NCBI GenBank assembly: GCA_033439255.1 | Contig: CM065885.1 | Location: 1,116,001 to 1,180,000, forward strand | Direction of reading: 5' to 3' | DNA from: Hericium rajendrae | Taxonomy: Eukaryota > Basidiomycota > Agaricomycetes > Russulales > Hericiaceae | Length of the DNA stretch: 64,000 nt | In this document: piece by piece, positions 1 through 12,126 of the stretch | How the letters are laid out: every line of letters starts with the position of its first letter | How positions within the stretch are numbered: the first letter of the stretch is position 1 | Notes under the pieces: model-generated | What the model saw: only the letters and a program-made list of their open reading frames with translations | Told to the model about the DNA's origin: nothing | The model's database searches: none | Program-made: the position numbers and the translations under genes

Positions 1-601
1 TGACTCCCTTCGTAACAGGCTTCCCGAACCACCTCGCTTGCTCCGGTCGATAGTCGATGCCGCTCTTCGAACTTCTGCGTTTGTACAAGGTCACCTATGC
101 TTACCTCGACGATCGCCTGTTAGCGTCGTCTCCAGCGACATCAACTTAAAGGCCGGCGAATCTCTACCGCACCAGCGTCCCAAACGGTGCGCGAGTCGTC
201 TCTATCCGTCAGACACGGCGTTGACTATATATGAACAGGTTCTCAGCGAAGCCGTGGTATAAACCAGAGCCGAGAGGAATATCTGCGATCATGCAGAGTA
301 TTCAGGTCGCTCTTGGATGGGTCAAGTGTGAAGACATCCCCGGTCCAACGTACAGATCTCAGGGATACCTGATTGAACAATTGGTAATTGTAGGGTACTC
401 TTCGAGTTCGTGTAGGTGCTGATCTAGCTTTGCAGGGACCTGTACGATATGAGAATGGTGAGCTAATTATAGCTTATTTTCAGACCTCAGACCTTATGCC
501 ATATTTTAGCGGGCCAGACAGAGGTAATATGGGAAGCAGAAGAGATGATGGGTTGTCCGCTTGGATTTGGCGGTGCTACGCTGACACAGCGAGCAGACTA
601 A
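1..601 (+). CDS. 3' end of an mpaB-like (DUF2236) oxygenase gene, copy 1
   Basis: The window opens inside this gene, so only its last four exons are visible (about 19-186, 239-383, 436-457 and 510-601, stop TAA at 599). The encoded C-terminus contains SAFVQGHLCLPRR, AKPWYKPEP and DIPGPTYRSQGY, and matches the second copy (2637-4457) exon for exon with the same splice phases. The family is the fungal ER-bound oxygenase mpaB/rubber-oxygenase-like fold (DUF2236), haem proteins that cleave or oxidise hydrophobic chains. The visible exons have no lesion. Intactness upstream cannot be judged. The tail is longer than in copy 2 and ends GGATLTQRAD. The family call rests on the paralogue and on recalled family motifs. 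Confidence 0.75.
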
Positions 602-2636
602 TTGACGAACTTACGTTACAGATCGTAATGTATACGCTAGGCCAAACGATTTATGGACAGGTTCACACTCTATAGTGCGGCGCAGATAGATAGTGCGGCG
701 CAGATAGTCCAATCCGGCCAGGTAAGTGAAATGATGAATTGTTTTCCGGGCCGGGGGAGACATGGTTGACCTGGCATGGTGAGAACTTCATGTCTGTCCA
801 TCCGGCTGCTGCCGCCTAGAATGAAGATAGGTTCTCGCATAGGCTGCGTAGGTTCAAATAAGCATGATGAGAGGGACGTGATATACTGTGGGGCCATATC
901 AGTAAGTCTTTTCCCTCTCGCCGATAACCTCCAAATCCTAAATTACTGTTCAGATGGCACCGCATCATGTCCTCGCACATCAACGTGATCGTGCGAGAAG
1001 TAGATACGAACCTCATGCTTTTAGGACTCGCCTAGGACGTTGCGACAAGCTTGCAACGTGCCCGTTTCGACGATGTCTCGCACTCTCAACTTCATCAATG
1101 CTTTGCTCGCTGCCTAGATTCTCTGCAAATCCTTTCAAGATGTGTATTCTGCTCAACTATGTAATTATACGGTGGGTTGCGATGCAACAGGATTATCTTC
1201 CCATTTCTTCGCGTTGGCAATGGCGCTCTGTCCGGCGGAGCTCGAAGGACTCCCGCCGTGTATTTCCCAGACATATCATAACGGCCGCACCGTGCAGATT
1301 CTCGATCGCTTGACGCCCGAGCACGACGAGCCTGGTCTCATAGGATACTTTTTTCTAGACATCCCACAGGCATTGTCCCCTGCTAGTGATACTCTCGACA
1401 ATCCTTCCTCTGACCATGTCTTGGTTTGCTCCTTGAACGCAGCCTTGGCAGCGCCATTCACGACTTCTGAGTTTTAAGCTTCAGGTACGGTGTTGTGTAT
1501 GCATTGAACAGTCATTTGAATGCTCACTGTTTCATTGAGACTTCAGGGATTCTTCTTCATTACTCGACTCTTAAATTGAGCACGGTGCTGAGGCGAGTGA
1601 TGAGGCAGAGATTCAAGTCGATTATGCTGAGGGGAGCTTCACTTCGGCAGACGGTATGTGCTTGTCTGATTCATTATGATGCATGGCTTATTGGGCTCCC
1701 AAGCTCCCAATTCCTTATGATTTCGACATGAGCGGGACACCGCAAACCGACGACGATGGCTTACTTGACATCGATATACTCCCTAAAGCCCTGGCGTCGG
1801 GTCTTGATGGCGGCAGCAGTCACTTGTTGGACAACGACGGACTCGCTGAGTCGCCTCGTCCTGACAATGACAGCGGGTGACGTTGGGGACGTGGTAACGA
1901 AGGTCGAACACCAATATGAAGACTTTGATAGTGCGCCAGGCGCAACATCTCAGAGATGGAGGCCGACAAAGACGGCATTAGCGCGAGTACAAGGGTGCAC
2001 TGCGTTGGGCCCGTGTTAAGCGATGCGATCACTACAAGGAGCTTATCCCCTTAGACGACTGATGCACTGTCCATGCATTCCATCAGTATCAGAGCGGAAA
2101 GAAATGCCAGATGTCAGCCAAGCATCTACATTCGACGAAAGGGCAACAACGAACGAGATACTGATATGTTCAAGCCTTACCCTGCATCTACAAAGCCGCT
2201 CACTCATATTCCCTGCCCTCCCGGTTCCTTTGCGTCTCACTCTTCCGTTCCCGCTCCTTCGTCAGCTAATCTCGTACTATCTTCCCGGAATACAGCACCA
2301 ATATAGCACTCGCCGCTCCATCAGGGACGCGCTCATTGCTTCACTCTAGCGCGAAGGCACTTATATGATCGGGGCTATCAGCAAACAGTATCATAGGCGG
2401 GGCGGACCTTACCAACATTGCAGACACCGTGCCTGCGAAATCGAATTCAGGCAAGTTCCTTGCCTCCATTGTAACTTGATGCTTTTGAAAAAGGCAACTT
2501 AGGACCGATTTCACCAACGTTTCACCGGGGTTCCTCAAGCCGGATAACATAGCCTAGCTTCATCAACGTGTTAATTAGAATAAATAGCAGCGGTCGTCAC
2601 ACTCGCGAGACACTGACCGCCTTCCCGCCTAATATC
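602..2636. other. Spacer between the mpaB-like copies; degenerate coding-like stretch, no firm gene
   Basis: About 2 kb separates the tandem oxygenase genes. From roughly 960 to 1480 on the plus strand the sequence reads like coding DNA (EVDTNLMLLGLA, then FDDVSHSQLHQCFARCLDSL, then ILDRLTPEHDEPGLIGYFFL), but it changes frame and contains a stop, and no splice pattern restores it cleanly. A weaker stretch (SGTPQTDDDGLLDIDILP) lies at 1730-1880. I recognise no family. It may be the relic of an unknown gene. The rest (1900-2636) shows nothing I can support. Confidence 0.3.
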
Positions 2637-4457
2637 ATGCCGCAGTTGCCCCCGGTGTCGATCTGGCCTTTGGATTGGAGCCTGGGCACATTCAGCGCCC
2701 TCGGCGTGGGCTATCTCCTCCTCGTGCGCCTGTTGCGGTGGAAGCGGTACAACACCGTGCACCGTAAGTATGCGGGGAGGTTCCACAATCTGACGGTCGT
2801 AGAGGCACAAGAGATCGTGTCTCTGTCTCAGAACTGGGACCTGCCTTCTATCAACGGATTGGCAGGCGCCGTCTCGTTCATGAAGACGCTCGCTATCGTG
2901 GGTGTCTGGTCCGTGCTGATACCGAAGTTGTGCTGACTACGAGGTTGCTGCAGCCGTCCACATCGAAGCTGCTGGCGAAGACCGAGATGCAATCGAGTAA
3001 TGTTAACTCTATATCGAGACGGTTGGCCGACGTGCGTAATCGTGTCATCATTCTTCGCGTACTCTGTGATTGACGTAGCTATCTGACATCAAGACTACGG
3101 TCATCTTTGGTGCGCCATTGTCGTACTTACAGAACTATTTCAGTCTGAGCATTCTCGTGAATCAGGAACCTGGTTCAACTGCCCCTTCCAAAAGGCGTCT
3201 CTAGAGGACCCGAGCTCAAATGCGCAGCTTGATCCTCGTGCATATCTCGCGGTAGCACGCGTTAATTGGCTTCATCGCAAGTATGATATCGTGGGTGCTC
3301 TCTTGCACCTGTCTCGGAAGCACTCTGCTGATCACAGACATCTCAGAACAATGATGACTACGTGTATGCCCTATGCACATTCGTACTTACCCCACCCGTA
3401 TGTTCACTGTCCCATGGACGGGGAGAAATTGACACGACAATTCTTGAAGCAATTGGCCAAACACTATGGCTGGCGTTCTATGTCTCCTCTCGAGTGCCAG
3501 GTCAGCAGATCAGTTCTGGTGATAGAATTACTGACGATCCGGCTACAGGCTCGATTCGTTCTGTGGCGCGAGATCGGTACTTTGATGGATATCCAGGACA
3601 TCCCTGAGACTATTGAGAAACTCGAGGCGTGGATGGAAGTCAGTCTCGCACTTTAGAATCATCTTCCAGCGCTATAATGATCTCTGATCGCAGGCCTTTG
3701 AGGAGATTCATATGATCCCAGCCGGCTCAAATCGTCAATGCGCAGAAGCTACTCTAGCAGAGACCACGTACAATGTGACGAGCCTATTTGGTCTGAAGAC
3801 ACTTGTCAGGAACATACCGATATGTTTACTTGATGAACGAACACGCAGTGCATTGATGTATGTCTTTTCATGTTCTTCTCGCCCCACTTGACGTGTTTCG
3901 CGATAGGCTCCCAGAACCTCCGCGCGCTGTGCGCATCTTCGTCGAAGTCGTTCTGCAAACTGCCGCATTTGTACAAGGACACCTATTGCTGCCCCGACGA
4001 TCGTCCATCAGCCTAGTCCCGTGGGAGATGAAAGTAGTCGCTAGCGAACCTGTGCCTCGCCAGAATCCCAATTGGTAAGTGGGATACTCCCTTCGCCAGG
4101 ACGGCATTCGATACTTCATGAACAGGCACCAGGCGAAGCCATGGTACAAGCCCGAGCCAAAGGGCGTCTCTGCGATCATTCAAAATGCTAAGGTTGCTCT
4201 CGGGCTGCTCGACCCGGACAACATCCCGGGTCCGAAGTACAAGGCTGAAGGATATCGAATGGAAGAACTGGTAAGTCATGGCTTCCCAGAAGTAGTATGG
4301 ACGCTGATGCGGATCTGCAGGGCCCTCCCCGCTACGAAAACTGTAAGTCAGATTACAACTATGTCTATGAATTTGACTCTTACGGGTTGTCTCAGCTGGT
4401 CACGCAGAGGTGATTCGGGAAGCAGGAGAGATGATGGGGTGTCCGCTTAGGCTATGA
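2637..4457 (+). CDS. mpaB-like ER-bound oxygenase (DUF2236), copy 2
   Basis: An intact gene of 11 exons can be traced with GT-AG introns: 2637-2897, 2954-3031, 3144-3290, 3347-3397, 3450-3500, 3549-3638, 3694-3857, 3907-4074, 4126-4270, 4321-4342 and 4396-4457, giving 412 residues. Near the N-terminus is a hydrophobic segment (LGVGYLLLVRLLRW) followed by YNTVHRKYAGR, a membrane anchor plus basic stretch usual in this family. Next come LAVARVNWLHRKYD, YGWRSMSPLE, MDIQDIPETIE and AKPWYKPEP. The fold is that of mpaB and latex-clearing/rubber oxygenases, which bind haem b and cleave long hydrophobic chains oxidatively; the fungal enzymes sit in the ER. The substrate here is unknown. It is a tandem duplicate of the gene ending at 601. 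The ATG follows AATATC and opens directly into the membrane segment. Confidence 0.82.
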
Positions 4458-5050
4458 TAGATGGTGACTGGATACGAACGAAGTATCTGGACCGGTTGGC
4501 TGCTCTGTTTGATGGAAAGGCTCTGTCTTCTAGTCTATAATGACCTACATTCCTTTTTGTAATGAAATTGCACGACAAACACTTGACCCGACGCTCTTAC
4601 ATGTTCGTCTCCGCGCCGAGATCTCGCCAATCTACCGATCTATTCTCTACCCGGGTACGCCGGGCCGCATATGCCGCCAGCGGTACAATGTCAAGCATGG
4701 AGCCGACCTCAGTAACTCTCACTGGTTCATATCCAACCAATGTCAGCAGTTGCTCGGTTTCAGTACATGAGGTGTGTATATTTCCGCGCCTGTACGTCCA
4801 ATCTTCCTGTTCTGACGCAGCTTGCAGCTTTACAGATCACATCACGTTGATAAACTCCTTTGCCAAGGACTCGCACTTGAGATCAACCTAGAGGCTCGAA
4901 GCTGTCTTAGTATCTCGGTGTGTGACTCTTGAGCTTGGATATTGCTTCAGTTTGGACTAATGTCGGCCCAGGGTTTGCAGCTCGGTTATCTGCTATAAAA
5001 GCCAGTGCAGCGTGATATTCCTCACTCAATCAGCGGAAGTTTCACATTCC
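4458..5050 (+). promoter_or_regulatory. Intergenic region with TATA box (4994-5000) of the following F-box-like gene
   Basis: No gene is supported between the stop of the oxygenase and 5050. A TATAAAA box lies at 4994-5000, about 50 nt before the ATG at 5051. That spacing argues for the ATG at 5051 over the in-frame ATT or ATG codons nearer the box. Short open stretches around 4540-4890 have no recognisable family. Confidence 0.55.
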
Positions 5051-6386
5051 ATGATGGCCTTGAACAAGCGCATCACGACAATCCTTCCTACGGAGCTCAT
5101 TGACGAGACATTTCGTTGCCTTTCTCCGTCAATTCATCTTGTCCCACTACTACGGGTCAATTCCTACATCCATGCTGTCGCCATCAATCATCTCTATCGT
5201 GACATCGAGGGTCTTACGCCTAAGCAGTCTCTGCACCTCTTAGAGTCTCTCGCTCGCCCGGAAATTCACTCTGGTACATCATCAGACTCAGCGAGTCGCC
5301 TGCCGCGTCGTCAGGTGCTGGTCAAATCGTTGGATATAGATTTTGGCTTCAATGTCCTCACACAGAATGCATATCGCCTCATACCCCGCGCTCTCCGCAA
5401 ACTCCCGAACCTGAAATCTCTTGAAATGGAGTTCTCGTCTTCGGACAACCGGAAGCCGTTAGCATGGATATTCCCGCTCGATGCACCGTTCAAGCTGAGG
5501 TCATTCACGACGTCCGTTCGGTGAGCCAGGGCTCCGCTACGTGCCCTCGCTCGTTGTGCTGAGCATGTTCGTTTTGATCTAACTCAGGTATGAGACAGAC
5601 CTGGCAAGCTTTCTCGAGAGCCAGAGCGAGATCCGCGATCTGTCGTTACGAGGGCTTCCCACCTCCATGCCATTCCAGCTGACGGACAAAGCACTTCGGC
5701 ATCTCACGTCCTTTCGCTGCGTGCATGCGCGCCCATCCCTGCTTGAGGAGGTAAGTCTCGAGGACAACCTACACACTCGCACGCAGATATATTCTTCGCC
5801 TACTCACGACTACGACAGATCATACGCGGGCGGCCAGTGCAGGCAGTCTCTCTCTCCCTATATCCTGGAGACGAGTACCAGTCGCTCGCCGCGCTCACGC
5901 GCTCCTCGACCCCGATCAAACGCCTCACGATTCTCATCCTCGACAACACCACGCCCTCCGATCTGCTGCCGCGCATCGCGACACACCTTCCCAGCCTCGA
6001 AGCGCTGCACATCGTCGCGCTCGTCGCGCAGTACGACCCGGTTCGTCTTCCATTCTTTCCCAGATTATGTGAACGATGTCGTCCTTATACGCGGTCTCGT
6101 ATAGGACACGTTGCGCGGCTCCTCGACGTTGCTTTCGGCCTTCCCGAGCCTGCGCTACCTCACGTTCATGGCATCGAACGCGACGGGCTCGCTGGAGGAG
6201 GAAGCGAGCATCGCGGCGTGCTGGGCGCGCTCGTGTCCGACGCTAAGGACGATCATCATGCCGCAGGGCAAGGTTTGGTTTCCGATGAACGGCCGCTGGA
6301 TATGCGACACGTCCGATATCGTATGTACGCATGGGAAGGACGGGAAGGACGGCGGTTCTGATGGGGGCGCTGCTGAGACGAATTAG
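5051..6386 (+). CDS. F-box/LRR-like protein
   Basis: Four exons (5051-5520, 5588-5750, 5819-6040, 6105-6386) joined by GT-AG introns of 64-68 nt give 378 residues. The start MMALNKRITTILPTELIDETFRCL is a degenerate F-box (LP.EL...F..L), followed by VPLLRVNSYIHAVAINHLYRDI, the usual second half in mushroom F-box proteins. The rest has leucine-rich helices (LRKLPNLKSLEMEF, LPSLEALHIVAL, FPSLRYLTFM). Such proteins are substrate receptors of SCF ubiquitin ligases, binding Skp1 through the F-box and a target through the LRR-like part. The target is unknown. The last exon ends in a low-complexity Gly/Asp/Lys tail. A TATA box sits about 50 nt upstream. The alternative of a plain LRR protein without Skp1 binding cannot be excluded because the F-box is divergent. 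Confidence 0.78.
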
Positions 6387-6639
6387 GGCTGTGCGCTTGT
6401 TCTTTCATCGGTCTTCGTGGATGTGCTCGTTGCTGTTCATCTCGCTTCTATTCTGGAATAGACGTGGTTGGAGCCTATTATCCCTCCTGGTCTCGACTCC
6501 CTCCAAAGACTAGAGGCGGCTTGTCGCTTTGTCTTTTCGTTCGGACATCTCTACGCCATCATGCGGGAGGAACTATTCACATGTACATTGTACAACGACA
6601 GTATCGTAAGGTTACATCTGGAAGTGCGCTATCTAATCG

Positions 6640-8517
6640 TCAGCGAGTGCTGCATCCCACAAGTCGGTCCTCCTCAAGCTCCGGTAGCCACCGCACGACA
6701 TCTGCTACCGTTTCCAACGCCTCCTTAGACTCCGGGCCTACAAGGCAGTCCGCGGAAACGCGGATGGTCGGCAGCGCCTTGAGCTGTTTTCGTACGGCGA
6801 GCCTCTGCACAATTTATTTGCACGCTGTCTTCGCTTTCTTTGGAAGGCGAGCCTCCAGATTGACAAGCTTCAACGTGAGGGACTGCAGATTCGGGAGGAA
6901 CAGCCGCTGGTCCTCTGGTCCATCCTGGTTATCGTGTTCCGAAGGAGAGCTGTGAGGGATAGGCAGGCCCAGAGCAACAATGAATGGCACGGCTATGTGG
7001 GCGATATGCACATGCTCAATCGCTCTGCATCTGTGAAACAGTTCGATCCATCTTTGCGGCGTCCATGCAAATGGTGAGCCAAATTCGTGCCGGACATGCA
7101 AGATACGGAGACTATCCAATGAAAGTGCATCACATAGAGCATCCATTGTGGGATCGCTTGGGTAAGGCATCTGCAGAAACAATCATGGAGTAGTGCATAG
7201 ATCGACATCAGGCTCTCCGGCCAGTGATTCACAATTTCGCCATACCCTGAGCTGAATGCAATTTGTATCTCCATAGGCTTTCCTAAGCAGAACAGAGAGT
7301 ATGAGCGGAGGTGATGGGTCAGGGCCACCAACGTTATCGTTGAGAACAGCACGAACGTCCGCAACGTCTTGTATACGCAGAGCTCCAGATTGACAGTCCA
7401 AACTGACGCAACAGGAAGAGGGAAAGCGCAACTGCTGCACGATATCAAGGCATCGGCAAGTCTCATCGTAGAAGGAGAGTGTACTGAGATGGGAAAGCGC
7501 AACCGTATGGACCCTGAGGGAGTGCTGTGGCCGAAAAGGCAGTGCATACTTCAGAATAAGCACCTCAAGGGCGGGCAGTCGCTCGAGCGCAAGGAAAAAC
7601 TGGTCGTATAGGAGCGAGGCGGTACCGGGAAGGTCCCCGAGGCTCTCCCACCCATAATTTTGGTTAGACCACAGGTATCTGAGCTCCAGATGTGTCAAGC
7701 CACGCAGGATCGGTGAAGACCAGTGGATCGGGATCGAAATGAGCTTGATGCGACGAAGTTGGGGAAACATGTCTCTGAGTTCATCGGATAGAATAAATTC
7801 CACGTTGCTCCAGTACCACGTTGATAATTCCAAGGATTCCAGTATATTCACGGATGACGATGCTGACTGCCACATGGATTGCAGATCCGATGGGGCCCCG
7901 ATTAGAGAGAGGTGACGAATCTGGGAGATGTGTGCGGCAATGAGATCGCTAGTCTCAGTTTTGAGGTTTGAGAGAGAGAACTGGATCCACAAAGGCGTTT
8001 TCTTTGCTCGGGATAACATCAGATGCACCCAACGGGGTCCCAATTCGAGATCAGGCTTGTCCCAGATTTCGGAATGCTGCAGCGCAACGTCACGCCAATA
8101 GCGGCAGACATGAGTGATTAGCATCCACCCGAGACGTGTTGGACTGTACTTCTGCACATCCTGAGAAGTGCAATACCAAAACACACGAGCCAGTACGTCC
8201 GAAGGAAGACTGGAAGTGGTAAGACTGTTCCAGCGCGAGCGCAGAGAGCACGTTGCTAAGTGCATGGCGGCTAGCTCTCGTTCTACGGCTTGACGGGCAT
8301 TCGCGATGCGATCGGGTAGATCGCGCGATTCTATGGCCCGTACATGATCTGATCGCGTCTGGTTAAATGAGGACCAGATCGTTTGAGAACTGCAGTGGAG
8401 TGTTAGATGTGTGCGATCCGGAGGCAATGCCCAGAGAGACCAGACCTCATATCTCTCTCTTCGCAGTGATCGGGAGCGGGGTCCATGTTGCTGTAATGAA
8501 AGTTTCTGCAGATGCAC
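6640..8517 (-). pseudogene. Decayed F-box protein gene, paralogue of the gene at 43024-44785
   Basis: On the minus strand one long frame from 8517 to 6640 resembles the F-box gene at 43024: VERELAAMHLATCSLR, LPSDVLARVFWYC, HVCRYWRDVALQ, FAWTPQRWIELF and a matching C-terminus (IVQRLAVRKQL). The frame is interrupted by two in-phase stops. TGA at 7183-7185 lies in about 27 nt that the paralogue lacks. TAA at 6812-6814 stands where the paralogue reads Glu-Ser. Codons after each stop stay in frame and stay similar to the paralogue. This therefore looks like a recently dead gene rather than two genes. No canonical intron removes either stop. The true start is unclear: homology begins near 8380, and the ATG-less stretch up to 8517 may be an upstream exon. 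Confidence 0.72.
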
Positions 8518-8826
8518 GGCGTTGAGAGCAAGATACGTGTGTGCTTGGAATATATGGCAGGATGTAAGTTACTGATTGAGCTTGAGGCCTTCAAGTTCCA
8601 AGACGCCACGAGTTCGCGTATTCCAGTTGCATACAGTACCGGGTTTTGCCGAAGTAAAAAGCCTGATTTGATGACCATGACGAGTAACATTACAAGTACT
8701 ACGAACATTGCATGTACCACTACGAACATGACAAGTTCTAGCGCAGTGTGACCATATCTTGTCGGTTAAATGAGAGGTGATTCTGTCAGATATCAGAGAA
8801 CGAAGATGGAAAGCCGTCAAAACGAT

Positions 8827-10693
8827 TTACTCCTTGTCCTCTGGTTGATCAACATCGAAGAACCCTTCGTAATCCCAGATGTCCAGCTGGTCATCTTCAT
8901 TCGCCCGTCCCAGCCTATCCATCGTCAGCCCCGCGGCCCGCAAGAACAGCGTCCCGTCGAGCTTCTCAGAGCCTTCCAGGGCTGCGCCGGCGAAGTAGCC
9001 TTGCTCCCTACCACCGTACTTCACCGCGAAGAACGCGAGAGCGCGTTGCAGCTTGACAAGATGCTCGACCGGATGGACAAGCGCGTTCTGGATGATGCGC
9101 AGCCAAGGGCTTGCCCCGGAGGGCAATGGACTCGTGGGTAACGGTGTGCCGTTTGTCGGGGGTGGATTTTTGCGAAGAGGCGGGCCACGATGAAGGGGCT
9201 GTGCGGGGGAGGGTACGCTGAGATGCTTCTCGGTGGCAACGTAGAACGACGCAATCGGCAGAGCGGGTCTGCCGCGGGAAATGTACCAACCGACGGACAC
9301 GGAGACAAAGGTGCGAAGGAGCAGAAACCGGTTGGCGAGGGAAAGAGGGGGGTTGAGCGCGGTTGGGCTGTCGGGGAGGAGGAAGGAAGGAAGAAACAGG
9401 GCTGATGTGACGATATGCATACTGCAATTGCGAGAAGTATTCAAGAATTAGATAGAATGGTAAAGTGGCATGTGGGGCGAACGTACATGAAGAAGTCGGC
9501 ATTGATCTCGTGCGCAGGTTCGATGCTGGGTCCCGCGAACCCGCCGACACCATAGATCATGACATGAGCCCAGACGACCTCTTCTACCATCGCTTCCAGC
9601 CTAGCCTCCGCGTCTTTCCGCGTTTGCATGCCTTCAAACCAAGCGTCGTACCAATCCGTGACGAGTTTGTGTATGAGGTCGCCCTGATTCTCGATGACGT
9701 GTTCGTATTTGTCAATTACCGTGAGCGAAACAGCTCGTTCGAAAGCGGGCTCCTCAAGGACACGTTGATAGAGAGAAAATGTAGGCCTCGGAGTACTTGA
9801 AGGTTTAGTGCCATCGGCCAAGGTAACGAATTCCAAGTCACTGAGAAGCGAAGTTGTAGATGCCATCGAGAATCCCTGGTGGGATGAGAACAGAGAATAC
9901 GGAACCAATGGTGTCTGATCGGTAGAGTGAACAGCAGTCATAGCGAGGCCTTAACAATGATGAGCTGGAGGCCGTTCCCCCGATATATGAATGCGTGACT
10001 TACCTTCCGCTAACTGCCCTTTCACTTCAAATTCTATTCCGTAGCCTACATGAATGAACGGGTGAAGCAAGCTCGCCAAGCAGCGGTTGAGCATCTCAGG
10101 CTGCTTCTTCGCACCCGGGATATAGTTGTATTCCGGAGCGAAGATATACTTCTCTATGGCTTCTGTCATCGTATGATCGGACAGGTAATTCGAGAAATAC
10201 GCGTGGTACGCGTTATAGTACCTGCGGCCCGAAAAGTCAGGTCCGCCGTAGAATGGGGGGGAATTGGACATGGAACACGTACTCGTCGTCTCCAAGATGC
10301 TCCACGAAATTGTCATCCGTGATCGCATGAGGCGAATGGATGACCGGCGTTAAGTATGTCATGTGGGTCGCGTACGCAGCTTCAATCAAATCGGCGGATG
10401 CACCAAGACCATAGAGGGCGAATAGATGGTGAGTAGCATGGCTACACAAACGAAGGCGACGGTCAACTAAGGGAATAAATTGTTGATCAACACACGTACT
10501 TATGGCGGCCCTGGTCATTGAAGAAAGTATGGTAGTGCTCCTGGTTATGGAGCAGCTTCCTGACAAGCATCTTCGCGCTCGCCGAATCGGGGCCAGGAAG
10601 GCTGGTGTTCCCAGTAGACCCATCCGGAAGTGTATACAACTTCAGCGCGAGCTCCTTGCGCGCGCTGAGATCGTTCACGGGCTGTGAGAACAT
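8827..10693 (-). CDS. Questin oxidase-like protein (DUF4243), copy 1
   Basis: Five exons on the minus strand (10693-10500, 10441-10283, 10221-10004, 9949-9487, 9421-8827) give 542 residues. Landmarks in order are LHNQEHYHTFFND, HHLFALYGLGAS, FSNYLSDHTMTEAIEKYIF, LLHPFIHVGYGIEF, ALVHPVEHLVKLQRALAFFA and GYFAGAALEG. This is the questin oxidase/AflY (HypA) family, Baeyer-Villiger-type enzymes that open polyketide rings without an obvious cofactor-binding motif. In mushrooms the family is large and mostly of unknown substrate. A TATA box lies at 10776-10782. The exon lengths match the neighbour at 12127-13980 exactly, so the pair is a tandem duplication in the same orientation. The ATG at 10693 is followed by the first conserved residues, and no upstream ATG is needed. 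Confidence 0.85.
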
Positions 10694-10775
10694 TGTAGAT
10701 CACGATAGGGCGGTTCAAGCGCGAGTGAGATCAATGATTAGAGACGAGATGGGTTGCGAAGTTCCTACATGGCTC

Positions 10776-10782
10776 TTTTATA
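10776..10782 (-). promoter_or_regulatory. TATA box of questin oxidase-like copy 1
   Basis: TATAAAA on the minus strand, 83 nt upstream of the start at 10693. The distance fits a short fungal 5' leader. Confidence 0.55.
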
Positions 10783-10783
10783 T

Positions 10784-12126
10784 GTTCTTGGTTGGCGGCT
10801 ACTTTATTGTAAAAGTATCACTGCAACCCTCCCTGTCAGAACAACTGAGTACAAAGCCATTGGCCCGAGAGATTGTCACAGGAAGTGTCTTGATTCTTGT
10901 GATCCGAAGGAGGAGACGCACACGTTACTCACCCATAAGCAACGTTTCTGTAATGGGAGGACTTCCTTCCTCTGCGAGCCGACCCATCATGTCCCATTGG
11001 CAAATACTATAATCGCCACAAAAAAATGGCTGGTCGGACTTGGGTCGGACGTGACTTTGGCGCTGTCCAATGAGATACGATCAATTATTAGTACCGTAAA
11101 CAAAGACCCAGACTAAATGATACCACCTGGAGGTATCTTAGTGGTTTCTAGTTCCGTGTTGTCATTTGCAGCCGATTGTTTCAGAAACTATTAATCGATT
11201 CATACACGTCGGCCCTCATCGTCCGCCCAGCATATCGCACTGTGGAGCGCTCCAGGACTTCGTGCTGGCCGCGACGACGCACGTGGGCGGCGACGTCGAC
11301 GTGCTCAGCAGATTTATAAGATCTACACATGCAGATTAGCAAAGCACTCGAGGTAGAGAAAGGCCCATTTGATGTCAACAATGGATGTGGGACGTACTGG
11401 GAAATTGCGTTTCTCGAGGGCATGCTATCCGGGGAGGTGACAGAAAAGAATAGCAAGCACTTACAAAACATTAACGACGAAGCAGTATCCAAAGGCCCTA
11501 TCCTAAGAGTCTTCGCACCGATCGCCAGCGGTGTCCCAGTCGCCACTGGACTGGCGACCGTTCTCTCGTACATAGTGCCAGACGAGTCGAGTATAAGTCA
11601 CCAAACGTCGACAATGGCACTTGCAAGAACGGTTCCACTAGTCTCCCACAGGCAGACCTTGAGAGAGATGATAAGTCGATGTCTCTGATGAAGGGTTCCA
11701 CGACACTTCCACGACCCGCGACAGCCCGCGACGGACATCAAAACATGCTCTGATATTCCCTATTTCGGGCCAGATCAGCTCTAAATTGTCTCATTTGTCT
11801 CATGTTTCTGCCCAAATCAGTTGCTGAATTCAGAACCTTCGTCGTTGGCGTTGTTCTTGTCCTCAGCATGCACGTCCTCTCTTTTTGAAGATTCCATCTG
11901 AGCTCACCAGATACTTACTTACACAGTATGCCTTTTAATTTACCCTCGCGAAGGAGACGATCTGCAGACGAAAGACATCTGATTTCGTACCAAAGAATAC
12001 AATTTCATAACTAGGAATACAAATTACAAATCCATACGCAACAGAGTGTTTTTCAGTTTTATCAGCGAGGAAGAGTGCTCTGGAATACGAGAGAACTGCC
12101 ATGAGAACCATCGATCATCAAATGGC
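10784..12126. other. Spacer between the questin oxidase-like genes; one doubtful ORF
   Basis: An open stretch of 119 codons with an ATG lies at 11329-11688 on the plus strand (MQISKALEVEKGPFDVNNGC at its start). A TTATAAG sequence lies just before it, but too close to the ATG to act as a normal core promoter. I recognise no domain and would not call it a gene without transcript support. The remaining sequence shows nothing I can support. Confidence 0.3.
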
